Source of the DNA: Undaria pinnatifida
Taxonomy: Eukaryota; Sar; Phaeophyceae; Laminariales; Alariaceae
Direction of reading: 5' to 3'
Length of the DNA: 64,000 bases
Assembly: GCA_012845835.1 (NCBI GenBank)
Contig: JABAKD010000015.1
Span: 4,168,278-4,232,277 of the forward strand
The notes beneath the pieces were generated by a model, which was not told the DNA's origin, searched no databases, and saw only the letters and a program-made list of their open reading frames with translations. A program made the position numbers and the translations under genes. Positions 21,601 through 33,296 of this stretch are shown piece by piece. Each line of letters starts with the position of its first letter. Within the stretch, counting starts at the first letter, position 1.

Positions 21601-23519
21601 AAACCTGCGCGTGAGATCACAACGGGTTTCCAATCCACTCCAGGGGACACTATGTCTGTGTCCCCGCCCAATAACTTAAGACTGTCCCCTTCCCGAGTTA
21701 TTATATTATTTCCCGTCCCATTGCCTGGCCAGTTGCTTTCCCTGATCCCATCTCGACGCTCGCACACAGTTTCTCCCATCCCGCGTCTCAATGCTGGGAC
21801 CTTAGTACTTCCAGTCCATTAAAATAACCAGCTGAAAGTAACCAGATTGTTTTCCCGTTTCCCCATCACACGTGACCATCACGGATGCACTTGTTTTTGT
21901 GTTGCTCTCATCCCATCTTCCGGTATTGTACTATATTTGCACTTGTACTTGTTGTTTTCCCTTCTCCCTCTCCCTACTAGTACCTCAGATTCAAGCGCAC
22001 CACGCAGGCTCTTCTCCCCCCTCCCCACCGCACAGATATGGTGTGCAACTTTGGATGCAACAGAGAGGGGGCTGCTGGACTGCTGGACACTACCCTTTGA
22101 CAGGGTGTCCCCGTTTTTTGTTTTGTAGCCACTATAGCTTTATTTGGTCCTTTTTTCCGAAGCACACAATCAGTAGACCTTTTTTTGACTGGGCTCATTC
22201 TGATTGCTGTTTCATGCACTACTCTGTGGTAGGATCTATCTGTGGTCTTTCGCCGTTAGTTCAAAAACGCTCATCAAACGCATCCAGCCAGCGCCCAGCA
22301 CACTCAGAGCCCGTGCATACTGACCACGAGTACCGACTACTATCTCCTTTCCAAAAGACAAACGTACAAACCTTGTGTGAAGATACTGGTATAAAAAACA
22401 TTGCCCCGCAAACGACGCAAATGGACGGTATGTTTATGCCCCTTCCCCCCCCTCCCGCATAAATTACTCGGGGAATGGCCACTCGCTCCTGTCGTCAGAA
22501 GCCCTAAGGGCGCGAGGAATTTACCGTAATCAGTGCCAGGTACCTGGTGAAAACGTTATTGAACCCACACAGCCCGAAAACACAACCTGCACAACAAAAA
22601 ATGGTCGGGGCCCTGCGCTGTCCCATGCCAGGGTATAGCCTCACGTTTTATACGGTATAAACATGCTAAAAGCAAAGGCGAAACAACGCCGAGACCTATT
22701 TGGCTTACGGAACCCAAGATAGAGGGTGGCGGCGCGATGGGCCAGCTCGACTGATCGAGAAAAGGCACGGAAGGGGGGGGGGGCGTACTCATTTGTTGCT
22801 TGCCTTAGTCATTTGACCCATTGACCACGCACACCCCTTTGGAGACGGAGCACCGTTCCTACTCCTAATAGAGACACCTCCACCATTTGGGCGCGCATTA
22901 CGCTTTTCCATATATTACATATAAACTATTTGCTTATCCAATCCCCGTCCTGATTCGCCGTCTGCGGCCACCACCTATCTCCTAGGATAGCGATCGTTTC
23001 CTCGCTACTCTCCCGTCTGCCAAACTCCTCCATGTCACATACGTCTAATTTCCTCATCTCCTCCTCTAACGCATCCCGGAACGCCTCCTTGTGTATTCAC
23101 ATTCTCCTACCATGTGAGTCCTACTCTCTGTTGTTGTGCCACACGGGCGCCGGAGGGGGGGGGGGGGGCACTGCCAGCATGCATGGCAGTAGCCCTTAGC
23201 ACTGCTGTGCCATCGCATACCCACAATGCCAGGACGGACCACGTCGGGTCTTCACCTAGAAGGCAGACATCGTTTGCTCTAAATAAGCGTAAAGCGAGCT
23301 GCACCCTTGACTCGTTCTACGACAGAGGTAGCACTTTTCGTCTGAAGAAAAAAAAGCTGAATGGCGGGGCTCCTTAGTCCAAAATTGTCGTAAATCGACC
23401 ATTTTTTTTTTTTTGCATCATTCTCGTTGTACACCTAGTGCTAGGCCATGGGGATTTTTCATCCGGAAGGTATATAGCAATTATATTTTCCAGATCCAAA
23501 ATCAGTTTTCTGGGAGAGC

Positions 23520-23774
23520 CATCCCACGGTAGGGTTGCAGCAGCCGAAAGTCTCATCACTCCTTACATGAGGAACTCAATGTCTCACGCAAAAAATGACT
23601 TCGAAGGCATTCGTTCGCACAACCCGGGACCAAGCGTCTTTACCTTCAAGTCCTACAAAAAACAAAAAGGACTCGTGAAATTGCTTCATTGACCGGCTGT
23701 TCCTCACATGAGGAACTCAATCGACCATGGACTTTTTGGCGCAATCATACAACTGCAACCCCTACCGTGGGATG
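23520..23774. mobile_element. MITE family B copy b2 (complete)
   Basis: 255 bases with matching ends: left CATCCCACGGTAGGGTTGCA, right the inverse (CAACCCCTACCGTGGGATG). Internally it has a diverged hairpin (ACATGAGGAACTCAAT seen twice, at 23565 and 23705) and GACTTCGAAGGCATTC. Non-coding. Confidence 0.8.
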
Positions 23775-23938
23775 ACTCGGGAGAGGTCTTATGCTCCCAA
23801 AGTGAGGGGTAGTATTGAGAAAAAAAGTGGGGCGCCTCTATCGTAGTAGCACTTGTCCCTTCTAAGAACCACATGTAAGGTAAGGCGGACTTCCAGTGTA
23901 GGAAGGAACCTTGTGGGTTAGGTGCTTGGTTAGAGTCG

Positions 23939-24188
23939 TTCTAAGGTAGCCCCCCCGCCCAGCGTTTTCTGTGACGAAGTCGCCGGTTTCAAAACCAGCT
24001 GCCCTAGGTCGTACCTCCTGAAATACCGTGTCCTCCTCGACATCCCGAAGTCGTCGATCGTTAGACCTTTGCACGGCACAAGGAAATATATGGATACTTT
24101 TCTTTCAATAGCATCCTTCCTTGTGTCGAACATCCATGAAACGTTCTTTAAGGAAAATCGCAGGTTTTGGTAGGGGCTATCGTAGAAC
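23939..24188. mobile_element. MITE family A copy 2
   Basis: Left end TTCTAAGGTAGCCCCCCC, right end GGGGCTATCGTAGAA. Internal blocks as in the other family A copies. AGTCG precedes it and AGTC follows it. Confidence 0.8.
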
Positions 24189-24280
24189 CAGTCACTTCCA
24201 ATGTAGGGACCTTGGGAGTTAGGTTCTCGCATAAGAGTGCTAGCATCGACTGGATAAACAAGATTCCGGTGTGCAAGGTT

Positions 24281-24303
24281 GGGGGGGGGGGGGGGGGGGG
24301 GGG
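24281..24303. repeat. G23 homopolymer
   Basis: Twenty-three consecutive G. It is one of many G or C runs of 9 or more in the window (for example 14161, 23155, 30057, 45070, 50262, 60160). Confidence 0.95.
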
Positions 24304-25059
24304 CGCTGTGAGGGACGAAATCGGCCAGCCCGGCCAATCCATTCATTAGAGGGGACGTTTTCGTCAGAAAGCTACGTTTCGCCCTAGGGGAGAACTTTTT
24401 CTTCCTTGATTACACGTCGGGGGGACATTTTCGTCAAAGCCTGGCAATGCACCTCAAGAGGGGGGGGGGTCGTTAAAACTAAAAAACTATATTACATGTA
24501 CCAGATACCTGATACATCATTTACAGGTGGAGATTATCTCTCGTTTTTATCAAGTGGGGTGGACGCGATCAGAAAACAAACGACGAAAACAAACGACGGC
24601 GCGGTACACCACTGGCATCGATTTAGACGCACGCGGGTGCAGTTCAGCACACCCAGGCATACACTGACAAATATATTGAGCGCGCACGCAATGATAGGCT
24701 GAAATTCACCGGCGTCGCAAAGCAGTGCAGGCGCCAATGCTTGGAACATGCTTGAAGATCGACAATGAATGATACGGTTAAACACTACACCCGAAGAGGA
24801 CATTATAATCGAACACCTACGACGCCAACCTAATTTACGGTCAAACACGTCACCCCACCGGGAAATTTTAGGCAAAACCCACCAACCCTATTTACGGTTA
24901 AGCGCCAAACCCCAAAGAGTACATTTTCGTAGCAAAACAACGAGTCTAAGTTACATTTAACCTTGTTTTCACCTCTACGACACATCCACATTACAGACAC
25001 GGTGCTGGCGTTGTGCTGCCGCCACTTTATCTCTCCCACCAGCGACAGCGCTCGCGGCC

Positions 25060-27045
25060 ATGGTCGAACCGCTCCTCGGACAAAAATCCCGTCGTCAGCG
25101 TTTGATGAAAACGAAAACACGTTTCTGAGCGATTTCTTGCATGGTGAAACTACGCCTCAGACAGAGATCCCGTCGGCAGCTTTTGGCGGAAACCGCAACA
25201 CGTTTCTACGCGAGTTATTTCGGTGCTTAACCATCCTCCAGACACAGATCCCGTCGTCGGCTGTTTAAGGGGAACCACAACACGGTTCCAAGCAATTCTC
25301 CCTCGGAGAGCGGGAAATATCCAACTCAACACAACCAAGAGCCCAAAGAAAGCAGCTTAGACAACCCATTTTTTATTAGTATCAGACACAGCTCCCGTCG
25401 TCGGCTTTTGACTAAAACCGCAACACGTTGTTTCTAAGCAATTTTCCCCTGGAGAAAGGTAACTATCCAATTCAGCACGACGAAGAGCCCAAAGTAGCAG
25501 CGTAGGCAGCAGAATATTACCGCTGTCAGACGCGGGTTCTGTCGTCGGCTTTTGACGAAAACCGCAACACGTTGCTTCTAAGCGACTTCACCCTTTGAGA
25601 AAAGGGCAAATATCTAACTCAACAAGACGAAGAGCCTGAGGAAGCACCATATACAGCAGAATTATCCTCACCATCAGACACAGATCCCGCCATCGACCTT
25701 TTTGCGAAAAACCGCCAGACGCTTCTTAAAGATATTCCACTGGGGAAAGGTACGGGAACAAAACTCAACACGACGAACAGCTCAAAGCAGCAGCAAGTAG
25801 ACAACATAAATCTCCTCGCTGTTAAGACACAGATTCCGCCGTCGGGTTTCGGCGAAAACAACCACATGTTTCTAAATGTTTCTTAAGACACAGACCCCGC
25901 CGTTAGCCTCTGACGAAAACCGCAGCACGTTTCTAAGCTATTTTTACCCGGTGGGAGGAGAGGGCAAGATCCAACCAGTACAACGAAGAGCCAGGGCAGC
26001 AGCATAGACAGCAGCAACCCCTTCGCTATTTGTGCACAGATTCCGTCGTTGGGTTTTGACGAAATCCGCAACACGTTTCTAACATTTCTTCAGATACGGA
26101 TCCTGTTGTCGGCTTTGAACGGAAATCGCAATCACGTTTCTATGAGACCTTCCATTGGGAGAACGGGCAAGATCCAGCTCGAGACGATGAAGAGCCCGGG
26201 CCGAAACATAGACAGCAGAAATACCCTCAGTGTGGAGACACAGATCCCGTCGTTGGTTTCGGACGAAAGCCGTAGCACATTTCAAGTGCATTTCCTCAGG
26301 CACAGATCCCCTCGTCGGGGCTTTTGACGAAAGCCGCAACACTTTTCTAGAAGGTTTTCCTTTGGTAGGAAACGGCAAGATACAATCAGCACGACCAAGA
26401 GCCCGAGCGGAAAACTAAGCAGCAGAACTGTCCTCACTGTTAAGACACAGATCCCATCGTCGGTTTTCGACGAAAGTCGCAACATGTTTCTAACGTATTT
26501 CCTCATACATAGATCCTGTCGCCGGGACTTGTGACGAAAACCGTGCAACGCGTTTCCAAAATTTTCCTCAGACACAGATCCTGTCGGCGGCTCTAGACGG
26601 AAACTGTGCATAAAAGTTTCCAGAAGATTTCCCACTTGGAGGGGAGCGAACATCCAGCTCAACGCAACGAACGGCCGAAAGCAGCAGCATGGACAGCAGA
26701 AAAATCCTCACTACCAGATACAGATCCGAGTCGTTTCGTTGTACGGTAGCTTCCCCATCGTTTCTATAACGAAATCGCCGGATTTCAAACCAGCTCCCGG
26801 CCGTATCTCCTATAAACACGGTGCCCCTTGCCACCCCGACGCCATCGTTCAACACTCCTTTGCGAGCAGGAAAACTATTGAAGAATATTTTTTTCATGGC
26901 ATAGCATCCTTGCTCGTGTCGAGCAGCCATGAAACGTTCGTTAAAGAAAAATCGCTGGTTTCGGGGGGGGGCTATCGTAGAACCAGTCATCCCGTTGTCG
27001 GCTTTTGACGAAAGCCACCACACGCTCCTAAAATACAATGTGTCC
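25060..27045. repeat. Degenerate array with a conserved ~45-bp core, about 16 copies
   Basis: The core reads CAGATCCCGTCGTCGGCTTT then TGACGAAAACCGCAACACGTTTCT. Cores start near 25086, 25165, 25246, 25391, 25533, 25681, 25830, 25890, 26036, 26096, 26240, 26303, 26448, 26511, 26573 and, behind an inserted MITE, 26996. Spacers alternate between about 30 bases and about 100 bases; the long ones share AGGGCAA..ATCCAACTCAACACGACGAAGAGCCC and AGCAGCAG words. So the true unit is a decayed dimer of about 140-150 bases. On the minus strand the core can read RNVLRFSSKADDGICV. A coding origin is possible, but no intact frame spans the array. Confidence 0.8.
26732..26983. mobile_element. MITE family A copy 3, inserted in the core array
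   Basis: Interrupts a core of the 25-27 kb array: CAGATCC lies left of it and CCCGTTGTCGGC resumes to the right, with AGTC on both sides. This places the element borders precisely and shows the array is older than this insertion. Ends TACGGTAGC...GCTATCGTAGAA. Confidence 0.8.
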
Positions 27046-27868
27046 TGTAGCATTGTTTCACCCCGCTGCCAATTATCGCAAGTGGTGGATTGGATGAGGC
27101 CTCCTGCCCCAGTTGGCGGTCCCCACCAGTTACCCTTTGAGAAAGGGAAAGATCCAATCTTCAAACACGGCGGGTATCCCACGCAACAGCGCAATCAGCA
27201 GCACCAACACCACAAATGTCCTCTGTAGTCTGATGTCGTCGACCGTTGGTCTCCGTACCTGGCACTGAAGCAGCGGGCACGGGGGGGGGGGGGCATGACG
27301 GTTAGGCTCGCTGTGGAGTCAGCAAGGAGCACGAAGTATGGGACATCCAATAAGAAACGTTGTAGTGAGAAAAGACAACCACATGTTTACAATTTACAGC
27401 AATGCGCGAAATCCGGGAGCCGTTGTACTGAAGTTCGTGTAGAACGTACGCTCTCCAAAATGAGAAACTCAGCCTGGGTCAATGTTTTTGTTTTTTGTTA
27501 GGTCTGGTCTCATGCACTTACTGTCCAGGAATTCGGAAGACGGCCTGGGTGGCGCAATGCTTGGAAGATCTATACTTGTAGAGGGAGGGACAAAAGGGTC
27601 CAAGACGAGGCAAGAGCCAAGTGGTCTCGATTGTCAGACCGCCATAAGAGCGATATTACAACCAAGCTCTTCTAACACTTTTGGAAAAAAACACTAAGAA
27701 TAAGCCTGACGATTCCGGGACCAGCCACACGAAGCGAGGCGGGCCGCTAGGTGAAAGCGTGATGATTTGCGTGTCAAACTCCTGTAGAAGGAGTCGCACG
27801 ACACGCGCGTGGCGTATCATGATAGCCGCATGAACTATAATAGAATGTAGCCGTAGTGTTGAGGGCTT

Positions 27869-28240
27869 GGTGGGGTATTAGTCCGTTTGACCACTTGCGA
27901 AAGGTTAACCAATAGCATACCCAACCTAAGCCTTAAAACACTCTCCCCCGCTGAAACGGCGGGATAGCAGGTCGGCCGGATATGCGGGCGGACCTGTCAA
28001 TTATCCAAGCCGTTTCATGTCCTGGGTATACGGGGGAGAGTATTTTACAAGTTCGACATGGGGAAAGTCTGAAAAAGTTTATTATGGTGGATGTGGGATT
28101 TGAACCCACGATCCAGAAAAAAAACATGGTCCTGCCGACGACACCATTTGATAAGGTATTAGTGGGGTATTATTTAAAAGTCCGTTTGACCTTTTGCAAA
28201 AGGTTAACCAATAGCTTACCCAAACTAAGCCTTCTAGCAG
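27869..28240 (-). mobile_element. Inverted tRNA-derived SINE copies
   Basis: Reverse-strand copy of the 17-kb SINE: GGGTATTAGTCCGTTTGACC, the GCCTTAAAACACTCTCCCCC junction, and the tRNA-like part GTGGGATTTGAACCCACGAT (T arm) to CCTGCCGACGAC (box A complement). A partial second unit starts at about 28155. Confidence 0.75.
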
Positions 28241-28299
28241 TAGTTCTAATTTCGTTTTATCGCTGTACATGGGCCCCTAAAGAGTGAATTAAGCACACA

Positions 28300-28570
28300 C
28301 CACACACGTCGTTTTTTTTTCTCCCTCTTGGGACCCATTGAGAAAAAAAGTGACGAGCGCGCGATCTGACAAGCGTCTAGGAAAGAGTGCCCAGTAGCAC
28401 GAGTATCGCCATGTTGCACGCGTATCTTGCAGCCCCCTGTGTTGCAGTTCAGACACATCTCCTACCCTGGCAAATTCCGTTAAATTTTTGTGCCCAATGC
28501 CGTAATCGTTGGACCGTCACTTCTTTTACGACCGTTTTTTTCCTCCCAAGTCCCGAAAAAGGCTAACGTG
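28300..28570. repeat. Dispersed element, related to 39400-39610
   Basis: GACCCATTGAG, GACAAGCGTCTAGGAAAGAG, CACATCTCCTACCC and ATGCCGTAATCGTTGG occur here. The same words occur in the same order and spacing at 39.4-39.6 kb. No coding potential; element ends not found. Confidence 0.6.
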
Positions 28571-28629
28571 GGGACCTGCTTAACCCGTTTCAGGTCCATG
28601 TACCGCGGGATTCATCCCACGTTATAGTC

Positions 28630-28871
28630 TTACTACGGCAGCCCCCCCAACATTTCGTTAACGAAATCGCCGGTTTTTGAAACCAGCTCCCGGCCGTATC
28701 TCCTAAAGCACGGTGTCCATTGACACCCCGACGTCGTCGCTCGATAGCCATTTGCAAAACAAGAAAATGTACGAAACGTTTTCGTTAATGGAACCCTCTT
28801 CGTCGTGCCGAGCTGCCGTGAAACGTTCGTTAAAGAGAACCGCTGGTTTAGGGGGGGGGTTATCGTAGAAT
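28630..28871. mobile_element. MITE family A copy 4
   Basis: Left TACTACGGCAGCCCCCCCAA, right GGGGTTATCGTAGAATC, with internal blocks as in the other copies. It directly abuts a family B element on its right. Confidence 0.8.
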
Positions 28872-28873
28872 CG

Positions 28874-29140
28874 GCCCGGGGGGGGTGCAGCAGATTTTCT
28901 AAGAATTTTCTGAGCTCCTAACATGAGGAGCTAGCCCAAAATCTCACAATATCACCCGAAACATTACCTCGATGGCATTCGCTCGCGCAAAAACAAATTC
29001 AACGTTTACATGCGCTAGTTCCACAACAACTACTGGCATGCTCGTAAAATTGACATACGAACAGGAGAGTTCCACGCCGGAAGAGCTCACCCGGTCAGAC
29101 AAAACATTTAACCCGAAAGTGCATCTCCCGCCGCGGGATG
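28874..29140. mobile_element. MITE family B copy b3
   Basis: The left terminal repeat is eroded (CCGGGGGGGGTGCAGC) but the right end CCGCGGGATGACTC is kept. The internal hairpin GAGCTCCTAACATGAGGAGC is perfect, and CGATGGCATTCGCTCGCGC matches the family. Non-coding. Confidence 0.7.
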
Positions 29141-29290
29141 ACTCCCGACCCAAACGACGGGTGATTGCGACATTTTCGAGCGTCTGCGAATAGTGCGAGC
29201 GAGCAGTACTGTAGTGACGCTATGCCGCACCCGTCCTCAACGACACCCCTCCTTGCAATCATTTTGTTTCCCGACACCAATGCTTATCAT

Positions 29291-29790
29291 CCCTCAACCA
29301 GCAGAGCCTGATACCCTAATCGTCAATTTTCGTCGTCAAAAATTTCAGGACTTTTCACGGGTCAGGTCGACACGTCTCGAAATTCTCGCGGGTCGGGTTG
29401 GGTCACGAGTCATGTCGACACATCTCGAAATTCTCGCGGGTCGGGTCGGGTAAGCCGACTCGACCCGATTCCTCAATTAGCAGAGCCTGATGCCCTAATC
29501 GTCAATTTTCGTCGTCAAAAATTTCAGGCCTTTTTACGGGTCAGGTTGAGACGTCCCGAAATTATCGCGGGTCGGGTCGGGTCACGAGTCAGGTCGACAC
29601 ATCTCGAAATTCTCGCGGGTCGGGTCGGGTCAGCTGACCCGACCCGATCCCTCAATTAGCAGAGCCTTATGCCCTAATCGTCAATTTTCGTCGTCAAGTT
29701 TTCCAGGCCTTTTTACGGGTCAGGTCGAGACGTCTCGAAATTATCGCGGGTCGGGTCGGGTCAGTGACCCGACCCACGAGGTTTGACGTG
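29291..29790. repeat. Three-copy 180-bp tandem repeat with palindromes
   Basis: Units start at about 29291, 29471 and 29650 with CCTCAAYYAGCAGAGCCT, then CCCTAATCGTCAATTTTCGT, then repeated CGGGTCGGGTCGGGT blocks. Each unit ends in an inverted repeat. The best is CGGGTCAGCTGACCCG with flanking GGGTC/GACCC arms at 29617-29646, a stem of about 13 bases around CAGCTG. Confidence 0.85.
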
Positions 29791-32129
29791 ACCCCTGAAA
29801 AGCCCTGATTTTTTTCCTCTCAAGCTCCGAAGTGGCGAATAGGCTGCTAGATGCGCACCATAACACGCGGAACCAGACTCGGCGCTGACTGTGATTCAGT
29901 TATGGGGAAAATCTAACGAAAGCGGTCATCGTGCACATTTAACAAAAAAAGGGGATTCTTGGCACACACCTAACATAGACAAACCTGAGATGGGATAGGT
30001 GTGTGTCCCATTATGCGATCTTGTTGCTAAACGGCGTCGTACGGCTTGCTGGTCACCCCCCCCCCCCCCGCGCGCGCGCGCTCATTGACGGAGGTGGTTG
30101 GGGTGTTTGTGGGTGCCGATACTAACGCACAAGACAACTGTAGCTTTTCGTGTTCTGTCTTTTCAACGATACATGTTTTTTATAAAATAAGTCCCCGAGG
30201 TGGATGAACGACTCTAAGAAATACAGCGTGCTCGGTGATAGTATATATATATGTGTGTGTGCGCGTTGCGGTTGTTTGGGGGGTTGTTTTAGTGGCCAGA
30301 TGGCCGGTGCGAGCGATCCTTCGCGCAAGCCACCCCCACCCCACCCCCACTCCACCCCCCCCCCCGCCCGCTAGCTGAGGAAAAGCGCTAGCTTGTGTTC
30401 TTCCGTGTTTTACAACGCATTTTCGCTCCCGAAACAGGAATGGGACAAGGACTGCAAATGCTTTTACCGGTATGTATCATACGGAATAAACGTAAGGAGC
30501 GCCCAGATGGTGAAGGTCTCTCTATTAGGAGTAGCAGTGGCGTTTCGTCTCGAACGGGACGCGTGGTCAGTGGTCAAAATGCTAAGGTAACCAGCAAAAG
30601 AGTTCACGCCCCACCCCGTCCCCTCGGTAAGGATGTGGCGCCAGCTCGTGCTCTTTGGTTTTCAAGGGACGCGCACTAGATGTACGATAGAGGTGCACCA
30701 TTTTTTTTCTAATACTACCCCTCGATTTGGGAGCTTGAGGCCTCTCTAAGGCTAAACCAATTTTAGAGTAAAAAATATATACGAAACTGCTACCGGATAA
30801 AACAATCCCATGGCCTATTAATAGGTACACGACGAAAATCATGCAAAAATAAAAATGGCCTATTATTTTATTTCTTTCCCGACAAAAAGTATTAGTAAGT
30901 TAAGGAGGCCCGTCATTCAGAAACCGTTTTCGCCAAAAAACGGTATACCTCTATCGTAGCAAGCGTCAAGGATGATTTTGCGCCTTCCTCCCCCCTTTGC
31001 TAGGGGTATGGTTGCAGCTCCGGTGTCCGACGTTTTCGGGACCCTTATGGGTACGCTTTCTTCCTTTTCCCGGTTAAACGGCTCTTCAGGAGGCTTCGTA
31101 GCCTCTAAGGGTGGAGGTGACGAAGTGGGATTTGAGGAGCCGCATCTTGGATTCATTTTTTACTGTACTCGGTGAACCTGTGTTTCCCCGAGCCTTCCAT
31201 CTTTCTGCGTGTACGCCTCATCAGGGTGGGCTAGTGTTACGGTATTGCCCTGCAAGGCAGGTGCAGATCCTTAGAGAGCCTCGAATGCAGTGCGGCGCTG
31301 CATCCGCATTCGTGCAGCGCAACCTGGTCAACTTGGTCCATTTTCAATCTCGTTCGCCGACCCAGACCCAAGCTGGCCCCAACCATAGCCATAAACCAAA
31401 CCCAAGCCCAAACCCCAAAACCTAATATTAATCCTGACACTAACCCGGACCCATGAGGAGCTCGAGGTCGGCAGGGGCGGTAGCAGACTCCGCCGCGTGT
31501 TTCGGTGGCATTTATAAACAGAAAACTGGCCGGCCGAGAGGCCGGTCGCGACCAATCAGGCCATTGTGCTGCACGAATGCGTGTGTACCGCAGCGCTGGA
31601 TGTAGGGGCTCCCCAGTATTTTGGGATACGGGAAGGGCGGCGTATGATTTGGAAGGCCTGTACGAACGTGGAAAGGGGGGTTCAACACGAGGAAAGGGCC
31701 AAAATCTCCCCTGTTCTCGACCTCCGTCGGAGCGAGAATACAACAAAGCTCTTCTGAGCGCACTGCACGCGCGAACAGCAACACGGGACTTTGCCATTGC
31801 GCCCACCTTTCAGGCGACAAAACTTGGAGTTGGTGCAGAATATTCTTTGCAGTAGTAAAAGGGCTGTTTACTGACGGGAAAAAAATTGCAGGGGATAATC
31901 GCGTGCCCCTATCACTCTCTCAAAACTTGAAACCCAATGCACCCACGCGATATTATGCATGAAAAACGTGGAACTCGCCTTTTCTAAGCTGTCACGTTGC
32001 CTGCCTGGCCTTTTAGGGAACGCTGGTAGCTGCCCGTCACAACGACGAATCACTCACTTCTTCTGTCAAGAAGACATGTTAGGGCAAGGCAAGAGATCTA
32101 TACACGCCAAGTGCAAAATACCCAATACC

Positions 32130-32445
32130 GGATATTTTCGGGGGGGGTTGCGGGTGCCCGCGTGAAGTCCCATAGGCACCCGTGCGATGCCATGGGCGCC
32201 CATATGAGACCCCGCGATATACCACAGTATTTCGCGAAACCCCATGCGGGTTCCAACCGAAGCCCCCGCAGTGTACCACAAGTTCCCGTGGGCACCCCGG
32301 CAAATCCCTGTCTTGGATGCCGCGGGAACCCGTGGTATCCCATGGTATTACTCGCGCACATTCCCGTGGGCATTCGCCGGGAATCCAACATATCCGAAAT
32401 GACCGCTGATTACCATTCTTAGGATTAGGGTTAGGGTTAGGGCTA
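32130..32445. repeat. Palindrome-rich CCCRYGGG repeats ending in TTAGGG units
   Basis: Many short CATGGG, CCCATA, CCGCGGG and CCCGTGG words with half-palindromic character, ending at 32420-32445 in three TTAGGG-like units. Both strands stay partly open; I see no protein family in them. Confidence 0.5.
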
Positions 32446-32765
32446 AGCTCGTGCGGTCTCCCGAAAACGCTCGCGGGACCTGTCGGTCACTCGCGGGACC
32501 AAGGCCCGAGGGGAGTTAGGTGCGAGAAAAATCGTGGGCTCGCTACGCCGTTCCTTCCTTCCCGGCGGGCGAGCGAGCGGGCGGGCCTTGGCATGCACTC
32601 GTGAGCGTCTGCGGGTGATCCCGAGCGGGCCCGCGGGTGCTCACGGGCACTCGTGAAAACACTCGCGGGACCTCGTGGCAACTCACGAGCGCACTCGCGA
32701 CAACTCCCGGGCGCACTCGCGGTAACTCGTGAGCGCACCCTCGGTAACTCGCGGAAACTCATGGG
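32446..32765. repeat. Degenerate ACTCGCGGGA decamer tandem repeat
   Basis: Around 20 variants of ACTCGCGGGA, ACTCGTGAGC and ACTCACGAGC follow one another, many self-complementary (CTCGCGAG-like). CpG is very frequent. No gene. Confidence 0.7.
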
Positions 32766-33027
32766 TTCCCACCTCACACTGGATGCTGACCCTAACGAAT
32801 GTACACACCGAACATTTGGTGGTACCACACGGGATCCAAAATTCTTAAACCAAACGGTAATTTTAGATGTGTACGCGCCATTTTTTTTTACCATGTTCCG
32901 ACCGCGAGAATCCATTGGAACTCTTGCGGGCACCCGTACAAGTTCCGTCGGAGATATCGTGAGAGTTCCTGTGGAAGTTTCACACGGGAACTCTCATGAT
33001 GGCAAAAAACGTGGGGCACCGCGGATG

Positions 33028-33255
33028 AAGGCTACGGTAGGGGGTTACCCCCAATTTTCACTCGCGGGTCAAAGCCAAAAGAGGGTACACCTCTAGATCA
33101 AGACTACGGTAGGGGGGTACCCCCAATTTTCACTCCCAGGTTAAAGCAAATAAAGGGTACAAGAAAAGCCAAAAAAAGGTGTACCTCTAGTACTATTCCC
33201 TTTTTTGGCTTTGGCCCGGGAGTAAAAATTGGGTGTACCCCCCTACCATAGCCTT
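33028..33255. repeat. Direct plus inverted copies of a 70-bp sequence
   Basis: CTACGGTAGGGGGTTACCCC begins one copy at 33032 and a second, similar copy lies at 33105-33180. An inverted copy at 33186-33255 ends in GGGTGTACCCCCCTACCATA. The copies together can form a long hairpin. Confidence 0.75.
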
Positions 33256-33296
33256 GGTCCCAAGGGCGGCCGTAGGATACCTCACGACATCCCACG

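Noticed and set aside
25060-27045. CRISPR array
   Set aside because: Spacers share sequence, repeats are degenerate, the setting is eukaryotic and no cas-like gene is present.
17528-28270. Short proteins reading GFEPTTQ or GIEPTTQ
   Set aside because: They translate the box B region of tRNA-derived SINEs.
31237-31806. 189-codon minus frame
   Set aside because: Lies in sequence with telomere-like and inverted GCGC repeats; composition is Arg/Ser-rich, no motif, and the plus strand is equally open.
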